Assembly: GCF_003601975.1 (NCBI RefSeq)
Contig: NZ_QZWZ01000015.1
Coordinates: 62,001 to 126,000 of the forward strand
Length of the DNA: 64,000 bases
DNA from: Mesorhizobium waimense
Lineage (GTDB): Bacteria > Pseudomonadota > Alphaproteobacteria > Rhizobiales > Rhizobiaceae
Direction of reading: 5' to 3'
Shown: piece by piece, positions 17,110 through 25,880 of the stretch
Numbering within the stretch: position 1 is the stretch's first letter
Layout: each line of letters opens with the position of its first letter
The notes under the pieces: generated by a model
What the model was told of the DNA's origin: nothing
Database searches by the model: none
Seen by the model: only the letters and a program-made list of their open reading frames with translations
Program-made: the position numbers and the translations under genes

Positions 17110-18836
17110 TGCGCGGCCTCCTCGATATCGGAGGCAGCGGCCGGCGCGGCCGTCAGGAAATCGAAGTCGCAGCCCTGGTCGGCCTGCAGCACATGGTCGT
17201 GGTAGAGCTGGGCATAGCCGCGTTCGGGCCGCTCGACGGCGGGCCGTGCCGCGGCGGCGCGCCTGACCAGTTCCGCGTCGTCGACGAGAACGTCGATCCG
17301 CCGCCCGGCGACATCCAGCTTGATCCGGTCGCCGTTGCGCACCAGAGCAAGCGGCCCGCCGGCGGCGGCTTCCGGCGAAACATGCAGGATGACGGTGCCG
17401 AAGGCGGTGCCGCTCATGCGCGCATCGGACAGGCGGACCATGTCCTTGACGCCTTCGGCGGCGAGCTTCTTCGGGATCGGAATGTAGCCGGCCTCCGGCA
17501 TGCCGGGCGCGCCCTTCGGCCCGGCATTGCGCAGCACCAGCACATCGTCGGCGGCGACGTCGAGATTGGGATCGTCGATGCGCTCGGCAAGGTCGGCGAC
17601 CGATTCGAAGACCACGGCGCGGCCGGTATGCTGCATTAGCGCCGGCGACGCCGCCGAATGCTTGATGACGGCGCCGCGCGGGCAGAGATTGCCCGACAGC
17701 ACGGCCATGGCGCCTTGCGATTTCAGCGGCCGCCCGAGCGGCCGGATGACGTGCTGGTCATGCATGTCCTCGCGCCTCATCACCCTGTCGGCCAGCATGC
17801 CGCCGCCGATGACGGGCACGGTGAGATCGAGGAAGCCGGTGAGTTCGGCGAGCAGCCGCGGCACGCCGCCCGCGTCGTGGAAATGTTCCATGTAGTGCTC
17901 GCCCGACGGCTTCAGGTCGACCAGCACCGGCACCTCGCGACCAATCCTGTCGAATTCGGTGAGATCGATCGCGTGCCCTGCCCGGCCGGCAATCGCCGCC
18001 AGATGGATGATGCCGTTGGTGGAGCCGCCGATCGCTTGCATGACGACCATGGCGTTGCGCAATGCCGCAGGGGTGACGAGTTCGCTCGGAAACGGCCTGC
18101 CGCTGACGGCAAGGGCGGCGGCGACCCGGCCCGACGCTTCGGCCGAACGGACGCGTTCGGCCAGCGGCGCCGGGATCGAAGCGGCATAGGGCACGGCGAG
18201 GCCGATCACCTCGGCGATGATGGCCATGGTGCTGGCGGTGCCCATCACCATGCAGGTGCCGACAGACGGGGCCAGCCGGCCATTGACCAAGTCGATCTCG
18301 GCAGCGTCGATCTCGCCGGCCCGGTGCCCCGACCAGAGCCGGCGGCAGTCTGTACAGGCGCCGAGCGTCTCGCCCTTGTGGTGGCCGACCACCATCGGCC
18401 CGACTGGCACCACGACCGTCGGCAGGTCGGCGCTGATCGCGCCCATGATCTGCGCCGGCAGCGTCTTGTCGCAGCCGCCGACGACGACCACCGCATCCAT
18501 CGGCTGCGCCCGGATCATCTCCTCGGTGTCCATCGCCATCAGATTGCGCAGCACCATCGAGGTCGGATGGGCGAAGGACTCGTGGATCGAGATGGTCGGG
18601 AACACCATCGGCAGCGCGCCGGACAGCATGACGCCGCGCTTGACCGCCTCGATCAGCTGCGGCGCGTTGCCGTGGCAGGGATTGTAGTCGCTTTCCGTGT
18701 TGACGACGCCGACGATCGGCCGGTCGAGCGCATCGTCGGAGTAGCCGGCGGCCTTGATGAAGGCCTTGCGCAAAAACAGCGAAAAGGCCGCATCGCCGTA
18801 GCTGGTCACTCCCTTTCTGAGGCCGCGATAGACCAA
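17106..18836 (-). CDS. IlvD/Edd family sugar-acid dehydratase
   Basis: A 576-residue Fe-S dehydratase related to L-arabonate and D-xylonate dehydratases. Cluster and Mg2+ motifs NPCHGN, GGCDKT and SVGTCMVMGTAST are present, as is the C-terminal RLSDARMSGTAFG. It should convert an aldonate to its 2-keto-3-deoxy form. The absence of valine/isoleucine genes and the company of a lactonase and aldolase argue against an IlvD role. The start is a TTG at 18836 behind AGGTG. It is the first gene of the operon and is divergent from the GntR regulator. Confidence 0.9.
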   Translation of the reverse strand: MVYRGLRKGVTSYGDAAFSLFLRKAFIKAAGYSDDALDRPIVGVVNTESDYNPCHGNAPQLIEAVKRGVMLSGALPMVFPTISIHESFAHPTSMVLRNLMAMDTEEMIRAQPMDAVVVVGGCDKTLPAQIMGAISADLPTVVVPVGPMVVGHHKGETLGACTDCRRLWSGHRAGEIDAAEIDLVNGRLAPSVGTCMVMGTASTMAIIAEVIGLAVPYAASIPAPLAERVRSAEASGRVAAALAVSGRPFPSELVTPAALRNAMVVMQAIGGSTNGIIHLAAIAGRAGHAIDLTEFDRIGREVPVLVDLKPSGEHYMEHFHDAGGVPRLLAELTGFLDLTVPVIGGGMLADRVMRREDMHDQHVIRPLGRPLKSQGAMAVLSGNLCPRGAVIKHSAASPALMQHTGRAVVFESVADLAERIDDPNLDVAADDVLVLRNAGPKGAPGMPEAGYIPIPKKLAAEGVKDMVRLSDARMSGTAFGTVILHVSPEAAAGGPLALVRNGDRIKLDVAGRRIDVLVDDAELVRRAAAARPAVERPERGYAQLYHDHVLQADQGCDFDFLTAAPAAASDIEEAAQ

Positions 18837-18929
18837 TCGACACCTGTGGACTCAATTTGCGCTGACATTCGGGGTCGCATCGCCGGAGCGAGGGCCGCCG
18901 CTGACGTGGCACCATTAGACAAGCAGTTA

Positions 18930-18945
18930 AGATTGTCAATAATCT
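18930..18945. promoter_or_regulatory. Candidate GntR operator 1
   Basis: The inverted repeat AGATT (18930-18934) / AATCT (18941-18945) around GTCAAT lies between the divergent dehydratase and GntR genes. Its core ATTGTCAATAAT resembles FadR-subfamily operator half-sites. It is 85-95 bp upstream of the dehydratase TTG. The assignment is inferred from position. Confidence 0.35.
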
Positions 18946-19003
18946 GCGTCTCTGATTTCTACATGAGGCATAAAACAGAGCCATTCCCGTCGTCACGCGC
19001 GCC

Positions 19004-19019
19004 ATATTATCGATGATAT
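19004..19019. promoter_or_regulatory. Candidate GntR operator 2
   Basis: A near-perfect 16 bp palindrome, ATATTATC/GATGATAT (one mismatch), sits about 75 bp upstream of the GntR start codon. An autoregulatory site is plausible. Confidence 0.35.
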
Positions 19020-19094
19020 GAAGTGTCCGCTCCAGTTGCGGGAAGGCTCGCTCTGCGGCTAGAGTGGTCCACAAGACGGCGCGAGAACGACACA

Positions 19095-19763
19095 ATGCTC
19101 AACATGGCGGACTATGGCGGCAAGGAAGCCGACGTCGTTAAGGCGCTGGAGGAAGACATCATCTTCGGCAAGCTGGCGCCGGGCACGCGGCTGGTCGAGG
19201 ATGTGCTGCTCGCCCGCTTCCCGGTCTCGCGCCACACCATCCGCCAGGCGCTCTACCAGTTGGAAAAACTGGGCGTCGTCACCCGCGAGCGCAACAAGGG
19301 CGCGATGGTGCGGCGGCTTTCGCCGGACGAGGTGCGACAGATCTACGAGGTGCGCGAGCTGTTGCAGCGCCAGGCGGCGCTGATGATACCGCTGCCGGCG
19401 AGCGATGCATTGATCGCGGAACTGATGGAGATCCACCGCGTCTACAGCGCCCATGTCGACGCCCACTATCTGCGCGGCATCCACGAGGCCAACGACCGGT
19501 TCCACCTGACCATGTTCTCGGCCTGCGGCAATGATTACCTGGTGTCGTCGATCGACCATTATATGCGCCTCAGCCTGCCGGTGCGGGCGAATTCCCTTGC
19601 CGACCGCGACAAGCTCGAAGTCTCGCGCCAGCACCACTGGTTCATGATCGAGGCGATGAAGCGTAAGGACAACTGGGTGCTGGCCCAGCTCTGCGTCGAC
19701 CATCTGCAGCCGAGCAAGATCTTTTATCTGCAGGAGATCGAGAAGACGGGTGACGCGGCGTAG
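19095..19763 (+). CDS. GntR-family regulator (FCD subfamily)
   Basis: A 222-residue regulator with an N-terminal winged helix (DVLLARFPVSRHTIRQALYQLEKLG) and an all-helical FCD ligand-binding domain. The FCD part has the usual metal-ligand spacing (EANDRFHLTMF, then a late HHWFMIEAMKRKD). FCD proteins often sense sugar acids or other carboxylates, which fits control of the divergent catabolic operon. The ATG at 19095 is chosen over an open frame from 19023; a second ATG follows at 19104. The ribosome binding site is weak. Confidence 0.88.
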   Translation: MLNMADYGGKEADVVKALEEDIIFGKLAPGTRLVEDVLLARFPVSRHTIRQALYQLEKLGVVTRERNKGAMVRRLSPDEVRQIYEVRELLQRQAALMIPLPASDALIAELMEIHRVYSAHVDAHYLRGIHEANDRFHLTMFSACGNDYLVSSIDHYMRLSLPVRANSLADRDKLEVSRQHHWFMIEAMKRKDNWVLAQLCVDHLQPSKIFYLQEIEKTGDAA

Positions 19764-19801
19764 GAGCCGGCGCTCGCAAACAGTGCAACGCGACGCTGCC
19801 G

Positions 19802-20863
19802 CTACCAGTTGGGCTCGGTTGGCGAGTCTTCGGAAGGCCCCGGCGGATTGTCTAGCGGGAGCGTCGAAACGGCCGCCTCCCGAAGCGGCGCCGGGAACCC
19901 TCCGAGGTACTCGCTGTCCAGCGGAAGGTTCAAATATTGCTTGGCAATGAGGGCGGCGGCGATCGACTGCTCCCGATCGCGGGTCGCCTTCACCGCGGAT
20001 CGGTCGGGCCGTTGGGCCAGCCAGGCCTTGTGAAGCGCAAAGATGCGAGGATCGATCGTCGGTATCTTTACGGGATAGCCGCGCTCGTCGATCGCGGTGG
20101 CGTCCGTCTTCGGCGCGTTGATGAGCCATTGCAGCCCATCCATGGGCGCGCCCTCGAGATCATCGGCAATCGAGGTGATCGATGTCGGCGCCTTGTCCTT
20201 GAGAACATTCCTTGCCTGCGGCCGAATGAGGTCGACCAGATAGCCATCCCGGTTCGTTGCCCTGAAAGCTCTGGGCTGAAGCGGTTTGAAGGATTTATCC
20301 ACTTTCCGCAGGACACCGATCAACCCGGACTGCGTTATTTTCTCCTCGGTGACGAAGCTGATACGACGGCGTGAATCCAGGAGCAGGTCGATATCGCCGG
20401 TTGCGACGAGGTCGCTGGATATCTGGACGCCCGCCAATGCCTCGTAGGCGAACAGGGCATTCGTGCCGACGACGAATAGCTGCCTTCCCAGCAGATTCGT
20501 CTCGGCGCAACGCCTCAATATCCGCGCCGCGATCGTCGGCACCCGTCCCAATGCCATGGCCACATTGACCTTGGCCAGGCTGTCCAAACGATCTGACAGG
20601 CCGGCCTGCAGATCCTTGTTGCGCTGCCTGCCCTCGGAGAACGCGGCGAAAGCGTTTTCCGTCCGTTCGCTTCTGGGCCCAAGCGAGGTCTCGGCCTGCC
20701 TTATCTTCCGCAGGAGGTAGTCGGCGCCGTTGCGCTCGACCCAACGCATGCTGCCCACGAAGCGTCGCTGACGCTCATCCTCGGCACCCAGCCAGGCCTC
20801 ATAGACCTGCTGGGTGTCTATGAATTGCCGCCTTTGCTCGCCTGTCAGGTTTCTAAGAGTCAT
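19802..20863 (-). CDS. GSU2403-type nucleotidyltransferase-fold protein
   Basis: A 353-residue protein. The centre has the nucleotidyltransferase-like motif VATGDIDLLLDSRRR preceded by FVVGTNALFAYEALAG, matching the NTP_transf_8/GSU2403 group of unknown function. The N-terminal third is helical and charged. Neighbours on both sides are metabolic and unrelated, and the upstream DNA is strikingly AT-rich with four repeated sites, which suggests acquisition as a unit. Nucleotidyltransferase folds occur in abortive-infection and toxin-antitoxin genes, but no partner gene is seen here. Confidence 0.75.
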   Translation of the reverse strand: MTLRNLTGEQRRQFIDTQQVYEAWLGAEDERQRRFVGSMRWVERNGADYLLRKIRQAETSLGPRSERTENAFAAFSEGRQRNKDLQAGLSDRLDSLAKVNVAMALGRVPTIAARILRRCAETNLLGRQLFVVGTNALFAYEALAGVQISSDLVATGDIDLLLDSRRRISFVTEEKITQSGLIGVLRKVDKSFKPLQPRAFRATNRDGYLVDLIRPQARNVLKDKAPTSITSIADDLEGAPMDGLQWLINAPKTDATAIDERGYPVKIPTIDPRIFALHKAWLAQRPDRSAVKATRDREQSIAAALIAKQYLNLPLDSEYLGGFPAPLREAAVSTLPLDNPPGPSEDSPTEPNW

Positions 20864-20974
20864 TTTCCACTCTTTGGCATATTTCTTATGCAGGTAGTGG
20901 AAAATTATTATATTTCAATATGCTGTATAAACTTTTCCACCACGGCGATCGATTTCTAATTAAGAAGTGGAAAA
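20863..20974. promoter_or_regulatory. Four alternating GTGGAAAA sites upstream of the nucleotidyltransferase gene
   Basis: The 8-mer GTGGAAAA occurs at 20863-20870 (minus), 20897-20904 (plus), 20933-20940 (minus) and 20967-20974 (plus). Centre-to-centre spacing is 34, 36 and 34 bp, with orientation alternating. The first copy abuts the start codon of the gene at 19802-20863. The interval is AT-rich against a GC-rich background. This looks like an operator array, but no matching regulator is recognised nearby. Confidence 0.6.
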
Positions 20975-21056
20975 ATATATAAAAACAATGCGTTAAAATT
21001 AAAGCAATGGCAAGACGCGGCAAGGTCAGAGCTGTTCATCGCGCCCCAGGGGGAGA

Positions 21057-22211
21057 TCAGCCAGGCAGCCGCCGTCGCGCGATGGCGGCATGAAACAGGG
21101 CGCCATGCAGCAGGCCGTCGTTGTTGAAGTCGTAGGCGGGATTATGCAGCGGCGCGCTGTCACCGTTGCCGAGGAAGACGAAGCATCCCGGCACGTGATC
21201 GAGGAAGCGGGCGAAGTCTTCCGAGCCGGTCATTGGCTCGGCCGCGACGCCGACGGCGTTGTCGGCCAGCACGCTCCTGGCGGCAACGAACGCCTCGTCG
21301 ACCAGCGCGACATCGTTGACCAGCGGCACGAATTCGCGCGTGTAGGTGACTTCGGTCGCGACGTTGTAGGCCAGCGCCGTGCCTTCGGCGATGATACGCA
21401 TCTGCTTCTCGATCTCGGCGCTGACTTCGGGCCGAAAACTCCTGGCGTCACCGAGGATACGGGCCAGCCCCGGCAGCGCGTTGCGTATGCCGTCGGTGAT
21501 CAGCTCGGTGACCGACACGACGCCGATATCGGCCGGGCTCAGCCGGCGCGAGACGATGGTCTGCAGGGCGGTGACTAAAGCGCAGGCGGCTATCAGCGTC
21601 TCGCTGCCGGAATGCGGCCGCGCCGCATGGCCGCCGACGCCTTTCAGCACGATCTCGAAATTGTCCTCCGCCGACATGATCGGTCCGGGGCGGGTCTCGA
21701 AATGGCCGACAGGCAGGCCCGGCATGTTGTGCAGCCCAAAAATCTCCTCGAAGGGGAAGCGCTCGAGCAGCCCGTCGTTCAGCATGGCGAGCGCGCCCCT
21801 GCCCCATTCCTCGGCCGGCTGGAAGATGAAGCGGACCGTGCCGTCGAAGCCGCCTTCAGCGGCCAGCAGCTTGGCGGCACCGAGCAGCATCGACGTGTGC
21901 CCGTCATGGCCGCAGGCATGCATGGTGCCTGGGGTTAGCGAGCGGTAGTCCCTCGTGCCCTGCTCGGCGATGCGCAAGGCGTCCATGTCGGCGCGTAAGG
22001 CGATCGCGCGGTTGCCGCTGCCCTTGGTCAGCGTGCCGACGACGCCGGTGCCGCCGACGCCTTCGGCGACCTCCAGCCCGAATTCGCGCAGTTTCTTGGC
22101 GACGAAGGCCGAGGTGCGCTTCTCCTCGAAGCCGAACTCGGGATGGGCGTGGAGGTCGTGCCGCCACGCGGTCATCTCGCGGTGAAGGTTTTCCTGATCG
22201 AGCCCGGCCAT
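21057..22211 (-). CDS. M20 family amidohydrolase (hippurate hydrolase / aminoacylase type)
   Basis: A 384-residue zinc-dependent hydrolase of N-acyl amino acids. The metal-site motif HACGHDGHTSMLLGAAK, the catalytic FQPAEEWGRGA, the dimerisation-domain GGHAARPH, and the late MTGSEDFARFL are all present. It lies 11 bp downstream of the diaminopropionate ammonia-lyase gene on the same strand and is probably cotranscribed, implying a role in freeing an amino acid for that pathway. Confidence 0.9.
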   Translation of the reverse strand: MAGLDQENLHREMTAWRHDLHAHPEFGFEEKRTSAFVAKKLREFGLEVAEGVGGTGVVGTLTKGSGNRAIALRADMDALRIAEQGTRDYRSLTPGTMHACGHDGHTSMLLGAAKLLAAEGGFDGTVRFIFQPAEEWGRGALAMLNDGLLERFPFEEIFGLHNMPGLPVGHFETRPGPIMSAEDNFEIVLKGVGGHAARPHSGSETLIAACALVTALQTIVSRRLSPADIGVVSVTELITDGIRNALPGLARILGDARSFRPEVSAEIEKQMRIIAEGTALAYNVATEVTYTREFVPLVNDVALVDEAFVAARSVLADNAVGVAAEPMTGSEDFARFLDHVPGCFVFLGNGDSAPLHNPAYDFNNDGLLHGALFHAAIARRRLPG

Positions 22212-22222
22212 CGTTGCCCCTT

Positions 22223-23425
22223 TCAGCTTTCCGCAGTTTGCAGCAGGACATCGTCTGGCACCATGCCGACCAGCTCGGCATAGCGGCCGGGATCGGTGGC
22301 GCCTTCGGTGTTGATGATCAGCACACGGGAACCTTCATCGAGGCCGAGTGCTGCCCGCGTGTCCGGCGACGCGGCGGCGCGGATCAGCCCGGCGAGCCCT
22401 GCCCCGCCGCTCTCGCCGGAGACGATTGCCGGATCGCCGCCCTGAGGCCGCGCCAGCCGGTTCATCACCGCCACCGCATCGTCCTCCTCGACGGTCATGA
22501 AGGCATCGCCGACCCTCGCCAGCACGCGCCAGGCGACCGGTGACGGCTCATGGCATTCGAGCATTGCCATGACGGTTGGCCGGTCATGCGCGATCTTCAC
22601 CGGACGCCCGGCCTCGGCTGTCGCGAAGATGCAGGCGGCGCGGGCGGGCTCGACCACCGTCACCATCGGTCGCGCCTCCCCGAGCACAATCGCCAGATGA
22701 CCGGCGATCGCCGCAGCGAAACCGCCGACGCCGGCTTGCAGGAAGACATGGGTGGGTGGCTTGGGCAAATGCCGCAGCGCCTCGCGCACGATCACCGTGT
22801 AGCCCTGCATGACCAGTCCCGGAATGCGCTCGTAGCCTGGCCAGGATGTGTCGGAGACGACGGTCCAGCCGCGCGCGACGGCGACCTCGGCGGCTTGCCT
22901 GACCGAATGGTCGTAGCCGCCATCGACCCGCACCATCTCGGCGCCGAAACGGGCGATTGCGGCGACGCGCTCGCCGCTGACGCCGGCATGGACGAAGACC
23001 ACCGAGCGGGCGCCGACCAGGCCGGCGCCTTGCGCCACCGAGCGGCCGTGATTGCCGTCCGTGGCGCAGACGAAGGTCATGCCGGCGGCAATGGCACGCA
23101 CGCCGGGTTCATTCAGCTCCGTGACATCGACGGTCCGGCCGAGCCGTTTTGCCGCCTCCTCCAGCACCAGCCGGATGACGGCATAGGAGCCGCCCAGCGC
23201 CTTGAAGCTGCCGAGGCCCAGCCGCTGCCCCTCGTCCTTGACGTGGAGCGCGCCGATGCCGAGCTCGGCCGCGAGTGCCGGCAGGGAATGCTGCGGCGTT
23301 TCGGCATGGTTTTCGCGCAAGCCGAGGAAGCCCTCGGCCTCAGTGGCTCCGGCCACCCCAAGCGATACCGCATCGGCGGACGCCAGGGGCTGACGGTGTT
23401 CGGGGTGACGGTTGAGCAGCACCAT
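22223..23425 (-). CDS. dpaL: Diaminopropionate ammonia-lyase
   Basis: A 400-residue PLP enzyme of fold type II that converts 2,3-diaminopropionate to pyruvate and ammonia. The PLP lysine is in GLGSFKALGGSYAV, the asparagine loop reads CATDGNHGRSVA, and the C-terminal half has VSGESGGAG. Length and motifs match DpaL/YgeX. It heads a two-gene unit with the M20 hydrolase and is divergent from an Lrp-type regulator that starts 101 bp away and probably controls it. Confidence 0.9.
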   Translation of the reverse strand: MVLLNRHPEHRQPLASADAVSLGVAGATEAEGFLGLRENHAETPQHSLPALAAELGIGALHVKDEGQRLGLGSFKALGGSYAVIRLVLEEAAKRLGRTVDVTELNEPGVRAIAAGMTFVCATDGNHGRSVAQGAGLVGARSVVFVHAGVSGERVAAIARFGAEMVRVDGGYDHSVRQAAEVAVARGWTVVSDTSWPGYERIPGLVMQGYTVIVREALRHLPKPPTHVFLQAGVGGFAAAIAGHLAIVLGEARPMVTVVEPARAACIFATAEAGRPVKIAHDRPTVMAMLECHEPSPVAWRVLARVGDAFMTVEEDDAVAVMNRLARPQGGDPAIVSGESGGAGLAGLIRAAASPDTRAALGLDEGSRVLIINTEGATDPGRYAELVGMVPDDVLLQTAES

Positions 23426-23526
23426 GGTCTTTTTCCGTTGAGTGGCTGAAATCTATTGCAAGGCAGATGAGAATTGCGCTCTGTTTTGACCATCTGATTG
23501 CAAGTTTGTTTCGTCTGGATGTCGCC

Positions 23527-24000
23527 ATGCCCGCTTCGCAAAGCCTCGACAGCTTCGACCGCGCCATCCTCGCCATCCTGCAAAAGGACAACACCACCCC
23601 GCAGCGTGTCATCGGCGAGGCCGTGAATCTCTCGGCGCCGGCCGTGCAACGGCGCATCAAGCGGATGGAGGAAACCGGTATCATCCGCGCCAATGTCGTG
23701 CTGGTCGACCCGGCCAAGGTCGGCCATCCGATCACGCTGTTCGTAGAGGTGGAGGTGGAAAGCGAGCGCGCCGAATTGATCGACGCCGCCAAGCGCAGCT
23801 TCGTTGCAGTGCCCGAGGTGCAGCAATGCTACTATGTGACGGGAGATGCCGATTTCATCCTCGTCGTGACGGTCGCGACGATGGCCGACTACGAGGCGCT
23901 GACCAGGCGGCTGTTCTTCGAAAACAACAACGTCAAACGCTTCCGCACCTTCGTCGCCATGGACCGGGTGAAGGTCGGGCTGGAAGTGCCGTTGGGGTGA
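23527..24000 (+). CDS. Lrp/AsnC family transcriptional regulator
   Basis: A 157-residue regulator with an N-terminal helix-turn-helix (VNLSAPAVQRRIKRMEETG) and a C-terminal RAM domain (YYVTGDADFILVVTV). The ATG at 23527 gives the normal family length; the frame is open to 23467 but adds an unlikely N-terminus. It is divergent from dpaL and converges on the liv genes with no gap, so it is a candidate regulator of diaminopropionate use. Confidence 0.87.
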   Translation: MPASQSLDSFDRAILAILQKDNTTPQRVIGEAVNLSAPAVQRRIKRMEETGIIRANVVLVDPAKVGHPITLFVEVEVESERAELIDAAKRSFVAVPEVQQCYYVTGDADFILVVTVATMADYEALTRRLFFENNNVKRFRTFVAMDRVKVGLEVPLG

Positions 24001-24984
24001 TCAGCCCTTATCGCCGCCGTCTGCCGCCGGCGCCAGCCAGCGCGCGTAGATTTCGCCGACGATGCCGCGGCGGAAGATGAGCACGCAGACCATGAAAATC
24101 AGGCCGGTGGCGATGGTCACCGGGAAGCCCGAGGTGGCCAAGGTGTTTTCCAGGCCGACGACGAGGCCGGCGCCAACGACCGGACCGACCATGGTGCCGA
24201 TGCCGCCGAGCAGGTTCATCAGGATCACCTCACCCGACATCTGCCAGGTCACGTCGGTGAGCGTAGCGAACTGGAAGACGATTGCCTTGGTAGCACCGGC
24301 AAGCCCGGCAAGTGCCGCCGACATGACGAAGGCGGCGAGCTTGTAGCGGCCGACCGAATAGCCGAGCGAGATGGCGCGGTTCTCGTTCTCGCGGATCGAG
24401 CGCAGGATCATGCCGAAGGGCGAATTGACGATGCGCCAGACGGCGAACACGCCGATCAGGAAGATGGCGAGCACGACATAGTACATGTTCATCGTGACGT
24501 TCAGGTCGACGATGCCGAACAGAGTTCCGCGCGGCACGCCCTGGATGCCGTCCTCGCCTTCGGTAAACGGCGCCTGGACGCAGAAGAAGTAGAACATCTG
24601 CGCCAGCGCCAGCGTGATCATGGCGAAGTAGATGCCTTGCCTGCGGATGGCGAGGAAGCCCATCACCAGCCCGAGCAGTGCTGCGCCGCCCATGCCGAGC
24701 AGGATGCCTGCCTCGGGCGGCCAGCCCCATGCCTTGACGGCATAGGCGCAGAGATAGGCGGCACCGCCGAAGAAGGTGGCGTGGCCGAAGGACAGCAGCC
24801 CGGTGTAGCCGAGCAGCAGGTTGAAGGCGCAGGCAAACAGCGCGAAGCACAGCATCTTCATGACGAAGATCGGGTAGATGAAGAATGGCGCGGCAATCAG
24901 CGCCAATACGCCCAGCGCCACCAGGCCCCATTCCAGCCGCACGGAGGCAGCAGTGCGTCTTTCCTGAAGCGTCAGCTCGCTCAT
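24001..24984 (-). CDS. livM: Branched-chain amino acid ABC transporter permease LivM-type
   Basis: A 327-residue permease with about nine membrane helices. Family motifs include LLLGYTGLLSFGHATFFG and the cytoplasmic loop SPFGMILRSIRENENRAISLGY. It starts 1 bp after livH ends and is the last gene of the five-gene liv operon. The frame is open upstream to 25047, inside livH. It pairs with LivH in the membrane. The substrate could be branched-chain or other amino acids. Confidence 0.92.
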   Translation of the reverse strand: MSELTLQERRTAASVRLEWGLVALGVLALIAAPFFIYPIFVMKMLCFALFACAFNLLLGYTGLLSFGHATFFGGAAYLCAYAVKAWGWPPEAGILLGMGGAALLGLVMGFLAIRRQGIYFAMITLALAQMFYFFCVQAPFTEGEDGIQGVPRGTLFGIVDLNVTMNMYYVVLAIFLIGVFAVWRIVNSPFGMILRSIRENENRAISLGYSVGRYKLAAFVMSAALAGLAGATKAIVFQFATLTDVTWQMSGEVILMNLLGGIGTMVGPVVGAGLVVGLENTLATSGFPVTIATGLIFMVCVLIFRRGIVGEIYARWLAPAADGGDKG

Positions 24985-24985
24985 C

Positions 24986-25873
24986 TCAGGCATCCCTTCC
25001 GAACAGGCCGGCCGGCCGCAGCAGAAGCACGATCGCCATGATGACAAAGACGACGAGGTTTGATGCCTCGGGATAGAACACCTTGGTCAGACCCTCCGCG
25101 AGGCCAAGCATGTAGCCGGTGACGATGGCCCCGAGGATCGAGCCCATGCCGCCGATCACGACGACGGCAAAGACGACGATAATGAGATCCGACCCCATCA
25201 ATGGGCTGACCTGGTAGACGGGCGCGGCCAGGATGCCGGCAAGCCCCGCAAGGGCGGCGCCCAGCCCGTAGGTGAGCGTCAAGAGCAGCGGCACGTTGAC
25301 GCCGAAGGCCTGGACCAGCTCGGGATTCTCGGTCGCGGCGCGCAGATAGGAGCCGAGCCTGGTCTTCTCGATCAAGAGCCATGTGCCAATGCAGACGATC
25401 AGAGAAGCCAGCACCACCCAGCCGCGATAATTGGGCAGGAACATGAAGCCGAGATTGGTGCCGCCGGCAAGCAGCGCCGGCACGGCATAGGGATTGCCCG
25501 AGACGCCGTAGTAGAACCGGAACACGCCTTCGATGACCAGCGCCATGCCGAAGGTGAAGAGCAGGCCGTAGAGCGGATCGATTCTATAGAGCCGCGACAG
25601 CGCCGCGCGCTCGACCGCCATGCCGAACAGGCCGACGGCTGATGGCACCAGGACGAGCGCCGGCCAGTAGCCGATGCCGAGATGGACGAGCAGCAGGTAG
25701 CCGATGAAGGCGCCGAACATATAGAGCGCACCGTGGGCGAAATTGATGATGCGCAGAAGGCCGAAGATGACGGCCAGACCCAGACTCAGCATGGCGTAAA
25801 AGGAGCCGTTGATCAGCCCGACCAGCAGTTGCCCGAGCAGGGCCTGGATGGGGATGCCGAAGATCATCGTCAT
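24986..25873 (-). CDS. livH: Branched-chain amino acid ABC transporter permease LivH-type
   Basis: A 295-residue permease. Motifs GLINGSFYAMLSLGLAVIFG and FAHGALYMFGAF are characteristic of LivH, as are the EAA-like loop TRLGSYLRAATENPELVQAFG and VVVIGGMGSILGAI. The ATG at 25873 is chosen, since the 20 upstream codons would overlap livF and look unrelated. It forms the second half of the membrane channel. Confidence 0.92.
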   Translation of the reverse strand: MTMIFGIPIQALLGQLLVGLINGSFYAMLSLGLAVIFGLLRIINFAHGALYMFGAFIGYLLLVHLGIGYWPALVLVPSAVGLFGMAVERAALSRLYRIDPLYGLLFTFGMALVIEGVFRFYYGVSGNPYAVPALLAGGTNLGFMFLPNYRGWVVLASLIVCIGTWLLIEKTRLGSYLRAATENPELVQAFGVNVPLLLTLTYGLGAALAGLAGILAAPVYQVSPLMGSDLIIVVFAVVVIGGMGSILGAIVTGYMLGLAEGLTKVFYPEASNLVVFVIMAIVLLLRPAGLFGRDA

Positions 25874-25880
25874 GGCGCCA

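Noticed and set aside
17106..18836. Biosynthetic IlvD (dihydroxyacid dehydratase)
   Set aside because: The operon holds a lactonase, aldolase and sugar transporter, which fits a sugar-acid dehydratase instead.
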